Part shown: piece after piece, positions 1 through 8,457 of the stretch | Layout: every line of letters begins with the position of its first letter | How positions within the stretch are numbered: position 1 is the first letter of the stretch | Source: Thermus scotoductus DSM 8553 | GTDB taxonomy: Bacteria > Deinococcota > Deinococci > Deinococcales > Thermaceae | Assembly (NCBI RefSeq): GCF_000381045.1 | Contig: NZ_KB905739.1 | Location: forward strand, 1 to 52,359 | Direction of reading: 5' to 3' | Length of the DNA stretch: 52,359 nucleotides | Position numbers and translations under genes: made by a program | Notes under the pieces: generated by a model | Databases searched by the model: none | Seen by the model: the letters and a program-made list of their open reading frames with translations, nothing else | What the model was told of the DNA's origin: nothing

Positions 1-236
1 GGTGGACACGGATTTGGTACAATGTTCTTGGGGACAAAGTTCCCCGTGGACCTTGAAACTTGGAGTAGGGGGTTCCATCGGGTAGTCCGATGGGTAAAAC
101 TCCAAACGAACACCCGTGGCAGAGCCGGAAGCATTGCGCTCGCCTGCCGATACGGAGTCAAGGTCTTTCTGGGCCCGGACGGGGCCTTCGGGGGAAACCC
201 CGAGAAGCCCCGGACTTTAGTCCGGGGAGTCGTCAC
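1..236 (+). mobile_element. IS200/IS605-type remnant, omega-RNA-like block (copy 1, cut by window start)
   Basis: This block matches the reverse complement of 1272-1507 with only two differences seen by eye. It contains no recognisable transposase. It is a chain of hairpins: CCATCGG/CCGATGG near 76-94, a CTTCGGGG/CCCCGAGAAG stem, and a perfect CCCCGGACT/AGTCCGGGG stem at 208-227. It ends in AGTCGTCAC at 236. IS605-family right ends with TnpB omega-RNA have this form (family knowledge): several stems, then the element end, then the flank that serves as guide. The flank here begins GAGGTCCAGG and lies inside a broken TetR gene. The left end is outside the window. Confidence 0.7.
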
Positions 237-237
237 G

Positions 238-497
238 AGGTCCAGGTAGGCCTCCAAAAGCTCCTTTAGGCCCTCCTCCAAGGGAGCCTCCTCCGCGGGG
301 AGGCGTTCCAGAAACCCCGCCGGGATAAAGCGGGAAAGGGCCGCCCGCAAAAGGGCCTCCTTGCTGCCGAAACGCCGGAAGAGGGTTACCTCGTTCACCC
401 CGACCCGCCGGGCGATCTCCTTGGTGGTGGCCCCCCGGTACCCCCGCTCGGCCAGAAGCTCTAAGGCCGCAAGGAGGAGCCTCTCGCTGGGGTCCAT
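238..497 (-). pseudogene. TetR-family regulator, 3' part lost to the inserted element
   Basis: Reading from the ATG at 497, the product starts MDPSERLLLAALELLAERGY and continues through an HTH with ATTKEIARRVGVNEVTLFRRF, which is the typical N-terminal DNA-binding domain of TetR regulators. After about 86 codons the frame runs into the IS605-type element and into antisense repeat sequence, so the ligand-binding domain is missing here. The rest may lie beyond the left end of the window. An in-frame ATG at 536 would add 13 residues. The gene is divergent from pspA, so the intact regulator may once have controlled that gene; this is inference. Confidence 0.75.
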
Positions 498-612
498 GCC
501 GCCAGCAGCCCCATCCGGTTCTGCAAGCAAGCGCATACTTTCAAGACCAGCCTACCCCCCTTTCCCCTCGAGGGCAAGGGGATGTGGCATACTCAACCTA
601 GGAGGAAAAACC

Positions 613-1275
613 ATGACCCTACTGGACCGCCTAAGCCGTCTCATCCGGGCCAACCTGAGCGACCTGCTGCGCCGGGCCGAGGACCCCGAGAAGATCATCA
701 ACCAGGCCCTGGAGGACATGAAAGAAGCCCTAAGGGAGGCCCGGGAGCAGGTGGCGGCTGCCATGGCTGAGGGCAAGCGCCTGGAACGGGAGGTGGAAAG
801 CCACCTGCAAGAGGCCACCCTCTGGGAGGAGAAGGCCAAGGAGGCCCTGAAGGCAGGCCGGGAAGACCTGGCCAAGGAGGCCTTGAGGCGAAGGAAGCGG
901 GCCCTGGACCTGGCCGAGGGCTTCAAGCAGCAGGCGGAGGAGCAGAAAACCCTTGTGAGCCGCCTCATGACCCAGCTCAAGGCCCTCGAGGCCAAAATAG
1001 ACGAGGCCGAGGCCAGGAAAAAGCTCCTTCTCGCCCGCAAGAAGGGGGTGGAGGCCGCCGAGGCAGTGCGGCGGATGGAATCCAAGCTGGACGCCCACCC
1101 GGCCCTCGAGGCCTTTGAGGAGATGGAGGCCCGCATCCTCTCCATGGAGGACCGGCACGAGGCCCTGAAGGAGCTGGATGGCCAGGACCTGGGAAAGGAG
1201 CTCGCCGCCCTCTCCGCGGAAAAGGAGCTGGAGGAGGAGCTTTCCCGCCTCAAGAAGGAGCTTGGCCAATCGTGA
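613..1275 (+). CDS. pspA: PspA/IM30 family membrane-associated protein
   Basis: The 220-residue product begins MTLLDRLSRLIRANLSDLLR and is almost entirely charged coiled coil, with the early RAEDPEKIINQALEDM segment typical of PspA/IM30/Vipp1 proteins. These bind and stabilise the inner face of the cytoplasmic membrane under envelope stress (family knowledge). AGGAGG at 599-604 supports the ATG at 613 over an upstream frame opening at 361. A CATACT box at 588-593 could be the -10. The length is normal for the family. The stop codon TGA at 1273-1275 lies inside the end of the inverted IS605-type element, so the last residues may have been remodelled by the insertion. Confidence 0.88.
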   Translation: MTLLDRLSRLIRANLSDLLRRAEDPEKIINQALEDMKEALREAREQVAAAMAEGKRLEREVESHLQEATLWEEKAKEALKAGREDLAKEALRRRKRALDLAEGFKQQAEEQKTLVSRLMTQLKALEAKIDEAEARKKLLLARKKGVEAAEAVRRMESKLDAHPALEAFEEMEARILSMEDRHEALKELDGQDLGKELAALSAEKELEEELSRLKKELGQS

Positions 1276-1650
1276 CGACTCCCCGGACTAAAGTCCGGGG
1301 CTTCTCGGGGTCTCCCCCGAAGGCCCCGTCCAGGCCCAGAAAGACCTTGACTCCGTATCGGCAGGCGAGCGCAATGCTTCCGGCTCTGCCACGGGTGTTC
1401 GTTTGGAGTTTTACCCATCGGACTACCCGATGGAACCCCCTACTCCAAGTTTCAAGGTCCACGGGGAACTTTGTCCCCAAGAACATTGTACCAAATCCGT
1501 GTCCACCTGTGGTGGACGTGGGGGAGCTAAGCTCCCTTCGGTCGCATGTAGCTTCGCTGACCCATGTATCCCCGGTTTGGTCAGCCTGTGTCACGCGTTA
1601 GCGTATCTTGAGGGCTATCTTGGAAACCGGGGGATTATAGCTCCCCCACA
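1272..1650 (-). mobile_element. IS200/IS605-type non-autonomous element (copy 2)
   Basis: This fills the gap between pspA and the lipoprotein gene. Positions 1272-1507 repeat copy 1 in inverted orientation, with the terminal hairpin at 1281-1300. Beyond it come a GTCCACC/GGTGGAC hairpin (1501-1517), a GGGAGC/GCTCCC hairpin (1522-1536) and an outer GGGGG/CCCCC hairpin (1629-1647) that share a GGGAGCT-like core, as expected for the subterminal palindromes bound by an IS200/IS605 TnpA. No transposase or tnpB reading frame is present. The flank beyond its GTCAC end begins GATTGGCCAA and lies in the end of pspA. The outer border near 1650 is approximate. Confidence 0.7.
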
Positions 1651-1721
1651 CCCCCTCTTTTCTCTAATCCGGGCATCCCTCCTTGCGGGCAGTGTAGGCC
1701 GGCCCACGGGGGCTTAAGGGG

Positions 1722-1727
1722 TAAACT
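1722..1727 (+). promoter_or_regulatory. -10 box of a leaderless promoter
   Basis: TAAACT lies seven bases before the ATG at 1735, which puts the expected transcription start on the start codon. No clear -35 was seen. Confidence 0.5.
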
Positions 1728-1734
1728 CCGTATC

Positions 1735-2376
1735 ATGAGGCGGTACCTTATGGCCCTCGCCCTCTTTCTGGCCGCCTGTGCCCCCCAGGCCACCCAGGCC
1801 CCCGAGGCCCGGCCCCTTCTTAAGGAAACCGCCTTCTATCCCGCCACCACGGGCCTGGAGTGGGTCTATGTGCCCGAGGGGGAGGCCCTTTCCTCCCCAC
1901 CCTACCGGGTGCGGGTGGAGGGCCCGGCCCTTTACGAGGGGCAGGAGGCGGTGCGCTTCCGAAGCTTCGGCCGGGGGGAGGACAGGGTCTACTACCGGCA
2001 GGTGGGGGCCTTTGGCGTGCGGCTTTTGGGCTTCCAGGACCCCTCCGCCCGGGTGGTCTTCACCCCCCCCATCCTGGAGTACCCCCCGGAGGCCCTCCTA
2101 GCCGTGGGCTACCGCTGGGGGGGCAGGGTGACAGTGCGGGTGGAGCTCCTCACCCCTGGGGGACGAGAGCCCCTGGCCCAGGGGGGCCTGAGCTATACCA
2201 TGGAGGTGCTGGAGGAGCGGGAGGTGCGCCTGCCCGCCGGGGTCTTCCAGGTGTACCGCATCCGCCAGGTCTACCAGGACGAGCGCGGCCAGGATGTCCG
2301 GGAAGTCTGGTTTTCCCCCAGGGTGGGGGAGGTGCGCACCCGGGAAGGCCGCGTTCTGGTGGAGAAGAACTTCTAG
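1735..2376 (+). CDS. Predicted lipoprotein of unknown function
   Basis: The product has 213 residues. A short charged start MRRY and a hydrophobic stretch lead to the lipobox LAAC, with the lipidated cysteine at residue 15, so the mature protein should be membrane anchored outside the cytoplasm. The rest (for example TGLEWVYVPEGE, TYTMEVLEER-like and FSPRVGEVRT segments) suggests a small beta-rich domain with no motif I can name. The start is leaderless-like, with TAAACT seven bases upstream. dxs follows after 13 bases, so both may share a transcript, but no functional link is evident. Confidence 0.75.
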   Translation: MRRYLMALALFLAACAPQATQAPEARPLLKETAFYPATTGLEWVYVPEGEALSSPPYRVRVEGPALYEGQEAVRFRSFGRGEDRVYYRQVGAFGVRLLGFQDPSARVVFTPPILEYPPEALLAVGYRWGGRVTVRVELLTPGGREPLAQGGLSYTMEVLEEREVRLPAGVFQVYRIRQVYQDERGQDVREVWFSPRVGEVRTREGRVLVEKNF

Positions 2377-2389
2377 CTAGGGGGGAGCA

Positions 2390-4237
2390 ATGGTACTGGA
2401 CAAGGTGAATAGCCCGGACGACCTGAAGGGCCTGACCCTCGAGGAGCTCCTGGCCTTGGCCGAGGAAATCCGGAGCGAGATCATCCGGGTCACGGCGCAA
2501 AACGGAGGCCACCTGGCAAGCTCTTTGGGAGCGGTGGAGCTCATCCTGGCCCTGCACAGGGTCTTCCAGTCCCCTAAAGACCGCATCCTCTTCGACGTGG
2601 GCCACCAGGCCTATGCCCACAAGCTCATCACCGGGCGCAAGGACCGCTTCCACACCCTAAGGCAGGAAGGGGGGCTTTCCGGCTTCACCAAGGTTTCCGA
2701 GTCGGAGCACGACGCCATCACCGCCGGGCACGCCAGCACCTCCTTGGCCCATGCCCTGGGCATGGCCATCGCCCGGGACCTGGCGAAGGAGGACTACCAC
2801 GTGGTGGCGGTCATAGGGGATGGGGCCCTCACCGGAGGAATGGCCCTGGCCGCTCTCAACAAGATCGGGGAGCTGGGCAAGAGGATGCTCATCATCCTGA
2901 ACGACAACGAGATGAGCATCTCGGAAAACGTGGGGGCCCTCAACAAGTACTTCAAAGAGCTTCAGATAAGAAAGTGGGTCCAGGACGCCGAGAAGCTGGG
3001 GCGAAGCATCCTGGAGCACATCTCCCCCAAGCTCTTCGGCCTGGTGGACCGGGCCAAGGAAGCGGCCAAGCTCATCCTCCACCAGGAGAATCCCTTCTAC
3101 GCCTGGGGGATCCGCTACATCGGCCCCGTGGACGGCCACGACCTCAAGGGGCTCATCCACATCCTGGAGCACCTCAAGGAGCTGGACGGTCCCACCCTGC
3201 TCCACGTGGTCACCAAGAAGGGCAAAGGCTACAAGGTGGCCGAGGCCGACCCCATCTACTGGCACGGGCCCTCGGGCTTTGACCCCCTCAAGCCGGAGAA
3301 GGTTTCCAAGGGCTACACCTGGAGCCAGGCCTTTGGGGACGCCGTCACGGAGCTGGCCTATCTGGAACCCCGCCTCTTCGTCCTCACCCCGGCCATGCGG
3401 GAGGGGTCGGGCCTGGTGCGTTACTCCGTGGAGCACCCCGACCGCTACCTGGACGTGGGGATCTGCGAGGACGTGGCGGTGACCACGGCCGCGGGCATGG
3501 CCCTACGGGGCCTTAAGCCCATCGTGGCCATCTACTCCACCTTTTTGCAACGGGCCTACGACCAGGTGATCCACGACGTGGCCATAGAGGCCTTGCCCGT
3601 GATCTTCGCCATAGACCGGGCGGGGGTGGTGGGGGCCGACGGAGCCACCCATCACGGGGTTTTTGACATCGCCTACCTGCGCACCATCCCCAACCTGCAG
3701 ATCGCTGCCCCCAAGGATGCCCTGGAGCTAAGGGCCATGCTGAAGAAGGCCTTAGAGATCGGAGGGCCCATCGCCATCCGCTACCCCCGGGACAACGTGG
3801 AACGGGCCCCGGAGGGCGCCTGGCCCGAGATCCCCTGGGGCCGGTGGGAGGTGCTCAAGGAGGGTACCGAGGCCTACATCCTGGCCTTCGGAAAGACCTT
3901 GAAGTACGCCCTCGAGGCCGCCAAGGACGACCCCAGGATCGGGGTGGTGAACGCCCGGTTCCTCAAGCCCCTGGACCGGGAGATGCTCAAGGCGCTTGCC
4001 CACTACCGGCTCCTCACCGTGGAAGACCACCAGCGGATGGGGGGGTTTGGAAGCGCGGTCCTCGAGGCCCTAAACGAGATGGGCTTGAAGCCTCAGGTGA
4101 AGGTCCTGGGCCTGCCCGACCGCTTCCTAGAGCACGGCTCCATCCCAAGCCTCCACCGCCAGGCTGGGATCGACGCCGAGGGCATCCGGAGGGCCCTAGC
4201 GGAAATGGGCGTCCCTCCCACCTATGAGAGGGCTTGA
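2390..4237 (+). CDS. dxs: 1-deoxy-D-xylulose-5-phosphate synthase
   Basis: This cytoplasmic thiamine-diphosphate enzyme condenses pyruvate and glyceraldehyde-3-phosphate, the first step of the MEP isoprenoid pathway, and feeds carotenoid and quinone synthesis. The 615-residue length fits the family. Visible signatures are [15 protein letters not shown] (active-site His, about residue 65), [15 protein letters not shown] followed by NDNEMSIS (cofactor and metal binding), and [17 protein letters not shown] (catalytic Glu region). A GGGGGAG ribosome-binding site precedes the ATG. Its 3' end overlaps the next gene by 14 bases, so at least three genes (to 5845) look co-transcribed. Confidence 0.96.
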   Translation: MVLDKVNSPDDLKGLTLEELLALAEEIRSEIIRVTAQNGGHLASSLGAVELILALHRVFQSPKDRILFDVGHQAYAHKLITGRKDRFHTLRQEGGLSGFTKVSESEHDAITAGHASTSLAHALGMAIARDLAKEDYHVVAVIGDGALTGGMALAALNKIGELGKRMLIILNDNEMSISENVGALNKYFKELQIRKWVQDAEKLGRSILEHISPKLFGLVDRAKEAAKLILHQENPFYAWGIRYIGPVDGHDLKGLIHILEHLKELDGPTLLHVVTKKGKGYKVAEADPIYWHGPSGFDPLKPEKVSKGYTWSQAFGDAVTELAYLEPRLFVLTPAMREGSGLVRYSVEHPDRYLDVGICEDVAVTTAAGMALRGLKPIVAIYSTFLQRAYDQVIHDVAIEALPVIFAIDRAGVVGADGATHHGVFDIAYLRTIPNLQIAAPKDALELRAMLKKALEIGGPIAIRYPRDNVERAPEGAWPEIPWGRWEVLKEGTEAYILAFGKTLKYALEAAKDDPRIGVVNARFLKPLDREMLKALAHYRLLTVEDHQRMGGFGSAVLEALNEMGLKPQVKVLGLPDRFLEHGSIPSLHRQAGIDAEGIRRALAEMGVPPTYERA

Positions 4238-4838
4238 GGCCCTCCCCTTCGCCGCCAACCTTTACAGGGTTCCCGTAGCGGAAGGGTACTTCCTGGTGGA
4301 CGCCGGGCTTCCCTGGGAGGCGGGAAGGCTTCTAAGGCTCCTCAGGGAACCCCCCAGGCTCCTCTTCCTCACCCACCACCACACGGACCATAGCGGCGGG
4401 GCCCGGGCCCTTTGGGAACAGTTTGGCCTTCCCATCCTGGCCCATCCCAAGGAGTGGCCCTACCTGACCAAGGAAAAGCCCCGCCCTCCCCTACCCATAC
4501 CCCTCCTGGGTCCCTGGCTCGCCAACCTGGCCCCGCCCCTTCCCCGGGAGGCCTTGAGGCCAGTGGAGGAAGGGGAGGAGGTCCTGGGATGGCGGGTGGT
4601 GGAGCTTCCCGGCCACACCCTGGGGCAGGTGGGGCTTTTCCGGGAAGGCCTCCTGATCGCCGGGGATGCCTTAAGGGGCAAGGGCCTTCCCCCCAGGTTC
4701 ATCAACGAGGACCATGCCTTAGCCAAGAAGACCGTGCGCAAGATCCTGGACCTGGGAGCAGAAACCGTCTACCTGGGCCACGGAGGGCCCCTCTCCCGCC
4801 AGGAGGTGGAGGCCTTGGCCCTTAAACTGGGGGTATGA
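4224..4838 (+). CDS. MBL-fold metallo-hydrolase
   Basis: The product has 204 residues with the metal-binding motif [10 protein letters not shown] (HxHxDH) near residue 51. A second histidine site follows in [10 protein letters not shown], an aspartate in IAGDAL, and a late histidine in YLGHGGPL. These are the five standard elements of a dinuclear-metal beta-lactamase-fold hydrolase. The closest general group is glyoxalase II-like or Zn-dependent hydrolases; the substrate cannot be read from the sequence. It overlaps dxs upstream and the secreted protein gene downstream by four bases, so it is translationally coupled. Confidence 0.85.
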   Translation: MRGLEALPFAANLYRVPVAEGYFLVDAGLPWEAGRLLRLLREPPRLLFLTHHHTDHSGGARALWEQFGLPILAHPKEWPYLTKEKPRPPLPIPLLGPWLANLAPPLPREALRPVEEGEEVLGWRVVELPGHTLGQVGLFREGLLIAGDALRGKGLPPRFINEDHALAKKTVRKILDLGAETVYLGHGGPLSRQEVEALALKLGV

Positions 4839-5845
4839 GAAAAGTCCAAGCGGGCCTCCTAGCCCTCCTCTGGAGCCTGGGCGCCTTGGCCTGGGCCCAG
4901 GAGGTGGTGGTCTACCCCGGCTTCGCTGAGGTCAAGGAACCCGTGCTCCTTCCCCCTTCCGCCTGGGTCTATTTGGCCGGGGAAAAGCTTTCCCGCATGG
5001 CCCCGGGATCCTTAAGGCTCCTTGGGGTGGAGGAAAAGGAGCGCATCAACCAGGGAACGGCGGTCCTTTTCCGCTACCAGGGGGAAGGGCCCGCCACCCT
5101 GCGCTACCTTTACACCGGGCTTTCTGGGGAGGTCTTTTACACCCTGGAGGAGGGAAGGCTTACCCTCTGGGCCCGGCTCCGGCTGGAGGGAGGGCCCCTG
5201 GAAGCCAGAAAGCTCACCCTGCTCGCCGGGGAAGCCCCCCTTCTCGGGGTGGCCGAGGCCAAGGGGATACCCATGCGGGCCTTCGCCGAGGCGCCTTCGG
5301 GGGAAAGCCCCTTTGGCCTCTTCCGCTACCCCCTGCCCCCGGGCCGGCTGGAGCCCGGCACCACGGAGATTCCCGTCCTCAAGGCCCAGGTAAGCCCAAC
5401 CCGGCTTCTTCGCTACCAAGGACCCTTCCGCACGGACAGGCTTCTGGCCCTGGAGCGGGGCTACCGCTTTACGGCACCCTTCCCCCTGGCTCCGGGGAGC
5501 CTCGAGGTGGTGGAGGAAGGCTTCTTCCTGGGCCAGGCCCTGCTTCCCGCCACCCCTGAGGGAGAGGTGGCCGAGGTGTGGCTGGGGCGGGACCTCGAGG
5601 GCCGGCTGGAACGGTCGGTGAACCTGCTCCAGCAAAGCGAAAAGGAGGCCACCTACCGGGTGGAAACCCGCTTCAAAAACCCCTACCCCTACCCCATCGC
5701 CCTCCTCCTTTCGGAAACCTTCCCCCAGCCCTTCCGCCTGGACTTCCCCGAGGCCACCCACCTGCCCCAGGGCTACCGCCTGGAGGTCCCCCTTAAACCC
5801 GGGGAGGCCCTTACCCTGGTCTACCGCCTCACCCTTCTCCGCTAG
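4835..5845 (+). CDS. Secreted protein, DUF4139-like
   Basis: The product has 336 residues and a clear signal peptide ([22 protein letters not shown], with cleavage expected after AWA). The body is beta-rich, and the C-terminal part, with [21 protein letters not shown] and a final [15 protein letters not shown], resembles the end of DUF4139-type proteins. No catalytic motif was recognised. It overlaps the metallo-hydrolase gene by four bases (ATGA), so it is probably the last gene of the dxs operon. The DUF4139 link comes from memory of the family pattern and is moderate only. Confidence 0.6.
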   Translation: MRKVQAGLLALLWSLGALAWAQEVVVYPGFAEVKEPVLLPPSAWVYLAGEKLSRMAPGSLRLLGVEEKERINQGTAVLFRYQGEGPATLRYLYTGLSGEVFYTLEEGRLTLWARLRLEGGPLEARKLTLLAGEAPLLGVAEAKGIPMRAFAEAPSGESPFGLFRYPLPPGRLEPGTTEIPVLKAQVSPTRLLRYQGPFRTDRLLALERGYRFTAPFPLAPGSLEVVEEGFFLGQALLPATPEGEVAEVWLGRDLEGRLERSVNLLQQSEKEATYRVETRFKNPYPYPIALLLSETFPQPFRLDFPEATHLPQGYRLEVPLKPGEALTLVYRLTLLR

Positions 5846-5871
5846 GGACATCTAGGCGGCATCCTGGAGGC

Positions 5872-6138
5872 ATGAAGCCCGACCTTCACCGCTTCCCCCT
5901 TCTGGTGGCCTGGGAGATGACCCGGGCCTGCCTTCTCGCCTGCCAGCACTGCCGGGCCTCGGCGGTGCCGGACCCCTTACCCAAGGCCCTTCTCAAGGGC
6001 AAGTGCGGGGTCTGCGAGTACCGGGAGCTTTGCGGGGGAAGCCGGGCCCGGGCCTGGGCGGAAACCGGGGATCACCTGGCCGCCGACCCCCGCTGCGCCT
6101 ACATCCCTAAGGGCCTAGGACAAATGTCCCTGGCCTAA
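5872..6138 (+). pseudogene. Radical SAM/SPASM protein with a large in-frame internal deletion
   Basis: The 88-residue frame joins two ends of a longer protein. Residues 1-33 contain the radical SAM cluster motif CLLACQHC inside the typical start [20 protein letters not shown]. From about residue 38 the sequence reads [20 protein letters not shown], which is the C-terminal SPASM auxiliary-cluster region, ending ADPRCAYIP. Full family members have roughly 350-400 residues, so nearly all of the TIM barrel is gone, yet the frame is kept. A GGAGG site precedes the ATG. It is most likely a relic. Alternatively it could be a small Fe-S peptide that is still translated. Confidence 0.85.
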
Positions 6139-6165
6139 GGGAGCGGGGTTCCCCATAATGGAGCC

Positions 6166-6594
6166 ATGAAGCGCCTCTTGCCCGCCTTGCTCTTCCTGGG
6201 CCTTCTGGCCCTTGGGCAAAGCCCCGGGGCCAAGCTCTACTCCGCCAACTGCCAAAGCTGCCACCAGGCCACGGGGCAAGGGATACCCGGAGCCTTCCCG
6301 CCCCTCACCCACCTGGACCAGGTGGTCCAGGCCAAGGGGGGCCGGGAGTATCTCATCCGGGTAGTCCTCTATGGCCTTCAGGGCCCCCTCACCGTGCAGG
6401 GGAAAACCTATAACGGGGTCATGCCCCCCTTCCGCCAGCTCAAGGACCAGGAGGTGGCCGACCTCCTGAACCACATCCTCACCACCTTCGCCAAGTCCAA
6501 GGCCAAGCCCATAAGCGCCGAGGAGGTGAAGGCGCAAAGGGCCAGGGCCCTCTCCCCCCAGGAGGTCCTCAAGTCCCGTCCCCCGGTCAAGTAG
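6166..6594 (+). CDS. Small c-type cytochrome
   Basis: The 142-residue product has a signal peptide (MKRLLPALLFLGLLALGQ) followed by a single heme-binding motif CQSCH near residue 31. A methionine in NGVMPPF is a good candidate for the distal heme ligand. The protein should be an exported class I cytochrome c carrying electrons in the periplasm; its partner is unknown. CATAAT at 6154-6159, six bases before the ATG, suggests a leaderless start, although GGAG also lies just upstream. A strong terminator follows, so it ends its transcript. Confidence 0.9.
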   Translation: MKRLLPALLFLGLLALGQSPGAKLYSANCQSCHQATGQGIPGAFPPLTHLDQVVQAKGGREYLIRVVLYGLQGPLTVQGKTYNGVMPPFRQLKDQEVADLLNHILTTFAKSKAKPISAEEVKAQRARALSPQEVLKSRPPVK

Positions 6595-6612
6595 ACCGGT
6601 ATACGCCCTCCC

Positions 6613-6645
6613 CCCGGGGCCTAAAGGCCCCGGGCACCTTTTCCT
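6613..6645 (+). terminator. Intrinsic terminator after the cytochrome c gene
   Basis: A perfect 9-bp stem CCCGGGGCC (6613-6621) / GGCCCCGGG (6626-6634) with loop TAAA is followed by CACCTTTTCCTT. This is the clearest intrinsic terminator in the window. Confidence 0.8.
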
Positions 6646-6675
6646 TAGCCTTTGGCGAGGGATAATGGTCTTACC

Positions 6676-7629
6676 GTGGAGCCTGGGTTCCACCTTCTCT
6701 ACGCAAGGCGCCTGGCCTGGCGCCACCGGCTCCTCTTGGCCCTTCCCTTGGCGCTTCTAGGCTTTCTCCACCCCTTCTTCGCCCTGGCCTCCCTCCTACC
6801 CTTTTTGCTTCCCGCCCGACTTTGGGAAGGGCGGGCGCTACGGGAGATCGCCCGGGCCAGCCTGGCCTATCCCACCGCCTTGGCCTACGGGGAAGAACGG
6901 CTTTGGCAGGAAGCCCGCAAGCTGGAGATCCCTCCTCCCCCCTTCCCCCTGGGCCTTCTCGCCCTCTACCTAGTCCTCCTGGCCTTGGCCTTGGGCTCGT
7001 GGACGGGGCTTCCTCCCAGGGAAGCAAGCCCCTTCTGGTCCCTTCCCAACGCCGGGCGCCCCGCAATCCCCCAAACCCCCTTGGAAAGGGAGAAGCCAGC
7101 CGAAGCACCCGGGGCTTCACCTGGGAAAACCACGCCGCCCCCGGATTTCCCAGAGGCCCTCAGGAAGCCGCAAGGGAAGGAGCCAGGCCAGGGCCACCCC
7201 GCCCCAACCTCCCAGGAGGGAAGGGAACCGGAGCCCAGCCCCCAGGGATCTTCCCCCAGGGGTTCCCCCCGGGCCCCGGGGCAGGGCACCCAGGCGCCAA
7301 GCCGAGGGGAAGGAAAGCCAGAAGCCACCCAGGAGGTCCCAGGTCAGGAACCGGGCCAGCCTAAGGAAGCAGGCACCCCCACCCCAGGTGCCTCAGGACC
7401 CTCCCCAACCCTGGAGGCTCCCGCCTCCTTGCCCCTCCCAGAGCCCACCGGTCCCGGGCAGGAGCTCCTCGGGCCCGGCCGGGAAGGAAAGGGCCAGGAC
7501 CTACCCTCCCCTTGGCGGGAGGGAAGCCCTCCAGAGGAAGTGCGCCGGGGAGTAGAGGTCTACCTGGAGCGCACCCCCCTCTCCCCTGAGGCCCGGGAGC
7601 TTTTGCGGCGCTACTTCAGCGGGCCCTAA
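6676..7629 (+). CDS. Membrane protein with proline-rich tail, unknown function
   Basis: From GTG 6676 the product has 317 residues. The N-terminal 120 residues hold two hydrophobic hairpins (LLLALPLALLGFLHPFFALASLLPFLL and LGLLALYLVLLALALGSW, read as separate segments). Residues about 130-270 are low-complexity Pro/Gly/Ser/Glu, probably disordered, and a short conserved-looking end (EEVRRGVEVYLERTPLSPEA) follows. GATAAT at 6661-6666 would place the transcript start near 6673, so the possible TTG at 6652 upstream of it is less likely. The 3' end overlaps the convergent NifX-like gene by 14 bases. I do not recognise the family. Confidence 0.65.
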   Translation: MEPGFHLLYARRLAWRHRLLLALPLALLGFLHPFFALASLLPFLLPARLWEGRALREIARASLAYPTALAYGEERLWQEARKLEIPPPPFPLGLLALYLVLLALALGSWTGLPPREASPFWSLPNAGRPAIPQTPLEREKPAEAPGASPGKTTPPPDFPEALRKPQGKEPGQGHPAPTSQEGREPEPSPQGSSPRGSPRAPGQGTQAPSRGEGKPEATQEVPGQEPGQPKEAGTPTPGASGPSPTLEAPASLPLPEPTGPGQELLGPGREGKGQDLPSPWREGSPPEEVRRGVEVYLERTPLSPEARELLRRYFSGP

Positions 7630-7936
7630 CCTTCTCCAAGGCCTCGGCCACGCTCACCGGCCCCACCTCCAGCCGATCCGCCATGGGGAAGGCCCCCATG
7701 GAACCCCCGTGGCCGAAGCGGGCCCCCACCCGCAGGTCCACATCCTTGAGAAGCTCCCGCATGAGCTCGTGCTTCCTTCCGCCCTCCATGGCGGCGTAGG
7801 GGTTTTCCCGCACCTCGAGGAGGTCAATCCTTCCCCCCTCCCCCACCTCGTAGATGGCGAAGCGGGGAGCATGCCCAAAGGGCCCCGGGTACACCTTCCC
7901 TTCATCGTTTTTGGCTAGAGCGATGGCCACGCGCAT
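7616..7936 (-). CDS. NifX/NifB-type dinitrogenase iron-molybdenum cofactor domain protein
   Basis: The product has 106 residues, starting MRVAIALAKNDEGKVYPGPFGHAPRFAIYEV. This fits the small Nitro_FeMo-Co fold that binds metal clusters. No nitrogenase genes are near, so a role in another metal or cofactor process is more likely. It sits just downstream of moaC, a molybdenum-cofactor gene, which may or may not be meaningful. TATACT at 7943-7948 lies six bases before the ATG at 7936, so the transcript should be leaderless and the in-frame ATG at 7951 is disfavoured. Confidence 0.75.
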   Translation of the reverse strand: MRVAIALAKNDEGKVYPGPFGHAPRFAIYEVGEGGRIDLLEVRENPYAAMEGGRKHELMRELLKDVDLRVGARFGHGGSMGAFPMADRLEVGPVSVAEALEKVRAR

Positions 7937-7942
7937 AGCCTG

Positions 7943-7948
7943 AGTATA
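7943..7948 (-). promoter_or_regulatory. -10 box of a leaderless promoter
   Basis: On the minus strand TATACT sits six bases before the ATG at 7936. It also overlaps the alternative upstream ATG at 7951, which argues against that start. Confidence 0.55.
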
Positions 7949-7961
7949 CACCCCCTGGGTA

Positions 7962-8441
7962 TCAGGGGGCTTCGGACCGCCGCCATTCCCCGCTTTTCCC
8001 CCCCGCCTTGTGCAAAAGCTGGACCCTGGAGATCACCAGGCCCTTGGAGGCCGCCTTCAGCATGTCGTAGACCGTGAGGGCCGCCACGGCGCAGGCGGTC
8101 AGGGCCTCCATCTCCACCCCGGTCTCCGCCTTGGTGCGCACCGTGGCCTCGATGCGCACCCTTTTGGCCTCCTTCTCCAACTCCACCCCCACCTCCACCC
8201 CGGTGAGGGGCAGAGGGTGGCAAAGGGGAATGAGCTCAGAGGTCTTCTTGGCCCCCATGATGCCCGCAAGCTGGGCCACCGTGAGGGGATCCCCCTTCCC
8301 CACACCCCCCTTTTCCAGGGCAGCCAGGGCCTCTTCCGTGAGCTCCACATAGGCCTCGGCGGTGGCGGTGCGGAAGGTGGGGGACTTCTCCGTCACGTCC
8401 ACCATGTGGGGCCTGCCGTCCTTAAAGTGGGTGAGGTCCAT
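7962..8441 (-). CDS. moaC: Cyclic pyranopterin monophosphate synthase
   Basis: MoaC, acting after MoaA, makes cyclic pyranopterin monophosphate, the first stable precursor of molybdenum cofactor. The 159-residue length is normal. Conserved parts are visible: [16 protein letters not shown] near the start, [18 protein letters not shown] (substrate-binding Lys and His region), [14 protein letters not shown] and VYDMLKA. TAGACT directly followed by GGAGGT and the ATG means the -10 and the ribosome-binding site coincide, so the gene can be expressed apart from dctQM, which ends 17 bases upstream. Confidence 0.95.
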   Translation of the reverse strand: MDLTHFKDGRPHMVDVTEKSPTFRTATAEAYVELTEEALAALEKGGVGKGDPLTVAQLAGIMGAKKTSELIPLCHPLPLTGVEVGVELEKEAKRVRIEATVRTKAETGVEMEALTACAVAALTVYDMLKAASKGLVISRVQLLHKAGGKSGEWRRSEAP

Positions 8442-8457
8442 ACCTCCAGTCTAGAGC

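Noticed and set aside
22-249. Open frame MFLGTKFPVDLETW... and its longer twin in the second copy (1250-1594, minus)
   Set aside because: It lies wholly in the hairpin-rich repeat block, shows no TnpB or other motif, and ends at different points in the two copies; it is better read as non-coding element sequence.
552-1418. Long minus-strand open frame over pspA
   Set aside because: Serine/arginine-rich composition of the kind produced by reading a GC-rich gene backwards; it spans pspA and the mobile element border and has no start signal.
7080-7480. Proline-rich tract as a separate repeat or phase-variable element
   Set aside because: No exact tandem nucleotide unit; it is low-complexity coding sequence within one open frame.
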